A stretch of 64,000 nucleotides of DNA from Azadirachta indica. Its lineage: Eukaryota; Streptophyta; Magnoliopsida; Sapindales; Meliaceae. The stretch spans positions 7,753,009 through 7,817,008 of the forward strand of contig CM040444.1 in assembly GCA_022749755.1 (NCBI GenBank), read 5' to 3'. The position numbers were made by a program, and so were the translations under genes. Within the stretch, counting starts at the first letter, position 1. Each line of letters starts with the position of its first letter. A model generated the notes under the pieces. The model saw nothing but the letters and a program-made list of their open reading frames with translations. It was not told the DNA's origin and ran no database searches. This document shows, piece after piece, positions 59,134 through 64,000 of this stretch.

Positions 59134-62100
59134 CACTGCTAGAAAAATAAGCATTATTAATACCAGACTCCCAATATTTTCGAGAAAGTATCAAGGCTAA
59201 TGAACAAAAGTAATTTTTTCTTGTGAACGACAGAACTGTAATAGGAATCACTGACACTGAATAATGAGTATCAAGATTTTCTATAATATCATTAACCAAA
59301 ATGATGTCATTTTGGCCACAATTTTAATAGTCAAATGACGTCTTTTTTGCATAAATTAATTTGTTTCTAATTAAAAGCAATAGAAAACGACGAAGTTTTT
59401 TGCTTTCCCCCACCAAAAAAAAAAAAAAAACCATTCCTCCCCTTTGATTTCATTTTCCTACTTAACTCCAAAATTTTCTCTCTAACTCTCTCCACACTTA
59501 GCATCAAATCACCCAAAATAGCCACATTCTAAATCTTTTAATAACCTACACTTATCTTAAATCAATCTATTTCTACATCAAATTAACTTATTTACCCCTT
59601 AAGTTAAGTGAAATCTACCCCTATTATTTTCAAAGAACAGATCTAGCTTCGAATCTAAAAGCAAGCTTCTAAAATCAAAACATCAAAAATCTATCTAAGC
59701 AAGTCATAAATGTTAAAAATCTTTCAAATATTTTTGTTATCTCTTTGTTTCTATAGTGTGTACATTGGTTTGAGTAGTTTATTTTGTTTTTCAATTTTTA
59801 GGGTTTGGGTTTCACGATGTTGATTATGTTTTCAATATCTGGTATATTTTCATTCTTAAAACTAATTTTGGAGCCAATTTGTAGTATGAATGTTGTTTTA
59901 CAAGTGGACTTTTATGAAATCAGCAGATCGCATATGCTAATTTGGAAGCCAATTTGCAGATGCATAAAATCAGTGGATTATTGGAGTGCATGCATTAATT
60001 TTTTTATTCCTTATGTTGCAATTTTTATTGTTAGAGTGCATGTGCTAATTTTATTTTGTTCTTTGCGTTCTGATTCTTTTTGTTGGAGTGCATGTACTCA
60101 TTTTTTTATTCCTTGTTTTATGATTTTTTTATTGTTGGAGTGCATGTGCTAAGTTTTTTATTCCTTGTTTTATGATTTTTTATTTTTGGAGTGCATATAC
60201 TAATTTAGGACCTAATTTCTACTTTCATTAACAATGTTTTTATTTTTAGTTGTTTATTTATTAATTTGGGAGCAAAAAAAAATTGTTTTTGCTGTTGCTG
60301 TCAGGGTATATTCTTTTCTCTATTCACATTCACTTTATATGTGTTGAATATTACTTTGCATTGGATACTATTGTTGTAGTTGTGTTTGGTTGTGATTGAG
60401 AACACATAGAAGGTGTGATGTGAAGTGGTTGTGGTTGGATATATATTGAAGTGTTCTTTGCTTCTTGTTTATCTTGATCTGCAGATAATTTTTCTTTTAA
60501 AATTTAAAATTTTTGAAAATTACATAAATTATCATATTGTTAAGTTTTGGCCTTTTCTTTCTCGAATTGAAAATGTGCAATTTAATTCATTGATTAACTT
60601 TTTTCTTATCTTATGCACGGACGTTTATTACAAAAGTTAGATTTGTATGATTATCCATAGTACCCACTTTAGATAGAGTTTCTTAGGTCTTGAAAATTTT
60701 ACTCTAAGTGTTCAAAAAAATGCCTCATTAGTAATTGTAGTTTTAATTAAAACAAAGCTTTTTAGGATTTCATATAATTACTCAAAATGAATTGTTGCTT
60801 ATATGCTGGAAATTTATATGTAATATAGGGCTAAGGATGTGAAAGTAAGCTTATTAACTAAATCATTTAATATTTATGGTTGTTCTGTATACTCCTATTG
60901 ATTCCTTTTTATTTTTTCAATTAATTTTTTAAGACAATTTAGTTGAGGATAGGAAAGTTTAACACAAATATAACTTTTATATAAATATAAATCTCCTTCA
61001 AATGTTGTTGATTTAGGAATCTAGTATTATCATGTCTGAACTTCCCAATCTTTCGAGGCTTTGGCAAAGGCATGTATTATTTTCATTCATTATTGTAATT
61101 GCTTAAATTGTTATCTTGTGGTTAACATCTATGCAAATGATGATTGGTTATAGTAACTTGTTTCATAACTAGGATCTCTCGAAATCTTTACAAGGTATGA
61201 ATTTTTTTTGTTTGCTTTATCATGATTACTAAAACTTTTAGATAATTAATTGTTGAGTATATATCCCCAAATCTTTTTTATGTAAAGTGAATGATAAAAC
61301 ATATGTTGTAAAAGTTGTATTTTGTAAATTGAGATATTATAAATTTAACTATTTTTATCTTTTAGATCTGTCAATTTTTATTTCTCTATCTTTAACAAGT
61401 AAAACTATTTTTTACTATGTACTGTACTAACTTTGGTCTGTTACTATAAAGCAATGTTCTTATCACATAGGAGTTAAAGCTTAACTATTTTAGTTTGATT
61501 TTTTACACCAAAAGAAATGTGAATTTGAAAAATAGTGGCAAATTTTTTTACTATAAGAGTGGTTTTCAAATGGCTGTTTTCTGAAAACTTGATTTTAAAT
61601 TACCCCTATAACAATTCGGTGTTCTTATTATTGTCTTGTAAATCCATAAAGCATTAAGGTAGTTAACATTGGCAGCCAAACCTTTACTTCATAGCCTTTA
61701 TGGACTCTAAAAATCCATAAACAAGTATCTTCCTATGCTTAATTGCCTATATTATATCACTACATTCTCTTTCAGCTTGTGGTCCTCGTGCATGTGCCCA
61801 TATTACATACCAAATGTCATTTATGAAACAAATATAAATCTAATTCCAATTTTTCATACTTACTAAATATTCTTTGCATTTTTTGATACAATGGCAGAAC
61901 TTCAATTCGATTTAATTTTTTTATTCACTTTTATAAATTGATTATGTTTTGTTCATTTCATTAATTCTCAATTATTTGGTTTTATTTAGATGTTAGACAA
62001 TACACCTGTTTTTAAAAAATTGAAGTTAAATCCATGTGTGTCCAAAGTGTATAGTTATATGTTTGAAATATTATCATGTGTTTATTTCTTCACTCTATGT

Positions 62101-63199
62101 GATGTCATATTATATCTACTAAATATATAGTTTACCATAATTTTAGGAATTTGTTAATTTGTTTATTCATTGACAATGAAATTGTTTTCTTATTTGATAT
62201 ATTATGGGCTCAAGAATATTTATTTTCATATTTATGTTGACATGTTTTTTTAGTATAATATGCATGTATTTCTATTTATTTTCAAATGAATATTGTCTTC
62301 TTTCTTGTACCAAACTACCATCATCTCGTGCATTGGCCATGGTCATATTTATTTATCAATCTTGATTGTGTTAAAATTTTATTTTTTTTAAATGGACTGC
62401 ATGCAGGGTTGAAGAGATGGCTAACATTAAGAGTTTAACTTACAACATCATGGCATGATTAAAGGATGCATATCCATGTTAAATGTCAAATTTGTTATCT
62501 TACATTAAAGAAAAATTGTTAAGTTATTTTGGTAAATTTAATAAATCTTGATGCTTGTGTTTTGTCTTGGATTAAAGGAAGATTGTGAGATTGTCTGATT
62601 GGAAATCCATATATTTGTGCTTTGTTTTTGTTTGCTCAAAATTGGTCAACACTTCTACTTTTGCTTATACTTTTGTTATACACATAATGCTTAACTTGTA
62701 GCTACCTTTGTACACATTAGTTAATTTTATTTTTGTACTTAAAATTATCTTTCTATAATTGAATCAGAGATGGATATATGAAAGTTATTGAATTGTAGAA
62801 AAATTTTAGTGTTTAATTTATAATATTTATGTTACAGCTCAATTTTTATTACTATATTACTAATAGTTTTAGTAAATTCAACATTTGAAAAATAAATAGG
62901 GGCATATTATTAGCAACAAAAATAAATTTTTTTTAATATATGAAATATTCATTGATACTAATATAATATCAACAAATAAGAAATTATAGATACTTTTTGC
63001 TAACATAAAAATCCTAATACTATAGTCTCAATATGCTACTAATATATTAGGCAAATTGGATATTGATACTTTTATCATGATACTCTATTTAGTATCAAAG
63101 ATTGTTGATTGAGGCTACTATATTACTTGAAATGTGTATCAATAAAACATATTATCAATACTAATATGGCATCTATAACGACCAAGTTTTCTAGTAGTG
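59134..63199. mobile_element. CACTA (En/Spm) element, non-autonomous or decayed
   Basis: Left end CACTGCTAGAAAA (59134-59146); right end TTTTCTAGTAGTG (63187-63199), reverse complement with one mismatch. Flanking triplets are GTG and ATG, close to the 3-bp target duplication of CACTA elements. Subterminal GATACT/AGTATC motifs recur at both ends. The interior of about 4 kb has no recognisable transposase. A 51-bp tandem array lies inside (59983-60205). Confidence 0.7.
59983..60205. repeat. 51-bp tandem array inside CACTA element
   Basis: Five units starting GGAGTGCATG at about 59983, 60033, 60085, 60137 and 60188, with TTTTTTATTCCTTGTTTTATG between. An open frame (59805-60152) across it reflects the repeat. 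Confidence 0.85.
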
Positions 63200-64000
63200 A
63201 TGTTTTGCTCTTATTTTTTGTTTTGCTTTTAAGTATCTTTGATTGAACTTTGTTTCGTTGGTGATTTGTTAATTCAGTGTCACAAACTTCATATTAGGGT
63301 TTGACTGAAGTCATCTTGAGATTAATATGCACAACAAAGGCAATTATCAAAAGATATGAATATTTTAACATTGTGAAAATGGAGAAATTAAGTAATATTG
63401 CCACAAGATATACAACATTTCCTGTTAAAGCCTACACATTAAGAATAAGAGTTGTGTTTTGAGGGACTTATAAAAGAGCATTTTTGGTGATGAATTTGTT
63501 GAAGAAATATTAACCATTTCACCATAAAAGTTCAAAAGAACATGGTTATTGCCACCCAGAGCTACAAATATATGTATCAAACTTCCAGCATATTTCTAAT
63601 ACTAATGTTAATAGATGTATTTGCAATTAAAAGAAATTCTGAAGAAATAAGAATGTCGATATTATTGAGAACATATGTAATATTAATGACATATTTGTCC
63701 AACTGAAAATTATGTATAAAATACTTTTTTTAGTTTTAATTTATATATTCTTATATTATGATAGGCAAAACTTAATATATATTACAAAAGTAATTGATCA
63801 TTTTAAGAGAGATAATAGACTTATTTAATGTATTAAAATATGTCATTATTTGTAAAAATATAAAAGTTCATAAATTTTGATGTTATTATTCATTTATTTA
63901 ATATAAATAAAAAAACTGTCCTTTTTTAGTTTTATTCATGCTTGAGGCCCCAGTTTCACTTGGTCTAAATTAGAATCATTAAACGTTAAAAAATTTGATT
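63200..64000. other. Intergenic DNA to window end, no gene seen
   Basis: A TATA-like CTTATAAAAGAG at about 63468 may belong to the LTR of the Copia remnant into which the CACTA element inserted. Nothing else recognised. Confidence 0.35.

Overview
The window looks like nuclear DNA of a dicotyledonous plant. It is very AT-rich, has plant-type introns with GT..AG borders, plant-specific gene families (SABATH methyltransferase, YUCCA monooxygenase, CRF and bHLH remnants), many decayed retrotransposons, and microsatellites of AT, ATT and CT. A retrozyme and the SABATH style would fit Citrus or a related Rosid, but that is a guess. Gene density is low: three intact-looking protein genes in 64 kb, all on the minus strand, two eroded transcription-factor copies, and the rest transposons and repeats.

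Layout. 0-9 kb holds a duplicated 66-bp tandem array, a decayed gypsy-type gag, an LTR-like promoter, an inverted pair of tRNA-derived SINE-like units and a CACTA end. At 9.3-25.4 kb a segment of about 4.3 kb carrying a SABATH methyltransferase gene is present twice in direct orientation (about 9311-13640 and 20640-25403). The 7 kb between the copies is filled with gypsy-type retrotransposon debris (gag-like gene with introns, then an RNase H remnant). The second copy also carries a complete retrozyme at 20789-21824: 280-bp LTRs, each with a type III hammerhead ribozyme, an initiator-tRNA-Met primer site, a polypurine tract and a 4-bp target duplication. 25-34 kb is repeats: a SINE, a solo LTR, a composite minisatellite with 89-bp, 44-bp and 77-bp periods, and an inverted-repeat element. 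34.4-35.8 kb is a broken Copia polyprotein of TNT1/Tork type. 36.3 kb holds a decayed cytokinin-response-factor copy that lost most of its AP2 domain, and 41.7-42.4 kb an intron-less, frameshifted bHLH79-like copy. This stretch is bracketed by an inverted pair of about 480-bp repeats at 38 and 46.6 kb, with a foldback MITE between them. 47.5-49.1 kb is an intact four-exon YUCCA10-type auxin-biosynthesis gene. 50.6-54.6 kb is a decayed Copia element with both LTR ends, 55.8-56.3 kb a 61-bp tandem array, 58.6-59.0 kb a Copia RNase H remnant, and 59.1-63.2 kb a CACTA element.

Functional reading. The SABATH pair are 359-residue S-adenosylmethionine-dependent carboxyl methyltransferases of the At5g37990-like group with unknown substrate. 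The YUCCA gene would convert indole-3-pyruvate to auxin. The most interesting non-coding system is the retrozyme. If transcribed, its two hammerheads would cut out a 756-nt RNA able to circularise. The ribozyme core in the left LTR is mutated (G5 to A); the one in the right LTR keeps the intact core. Comparing the two SABATH segments gives an independent empty site for this insertion.
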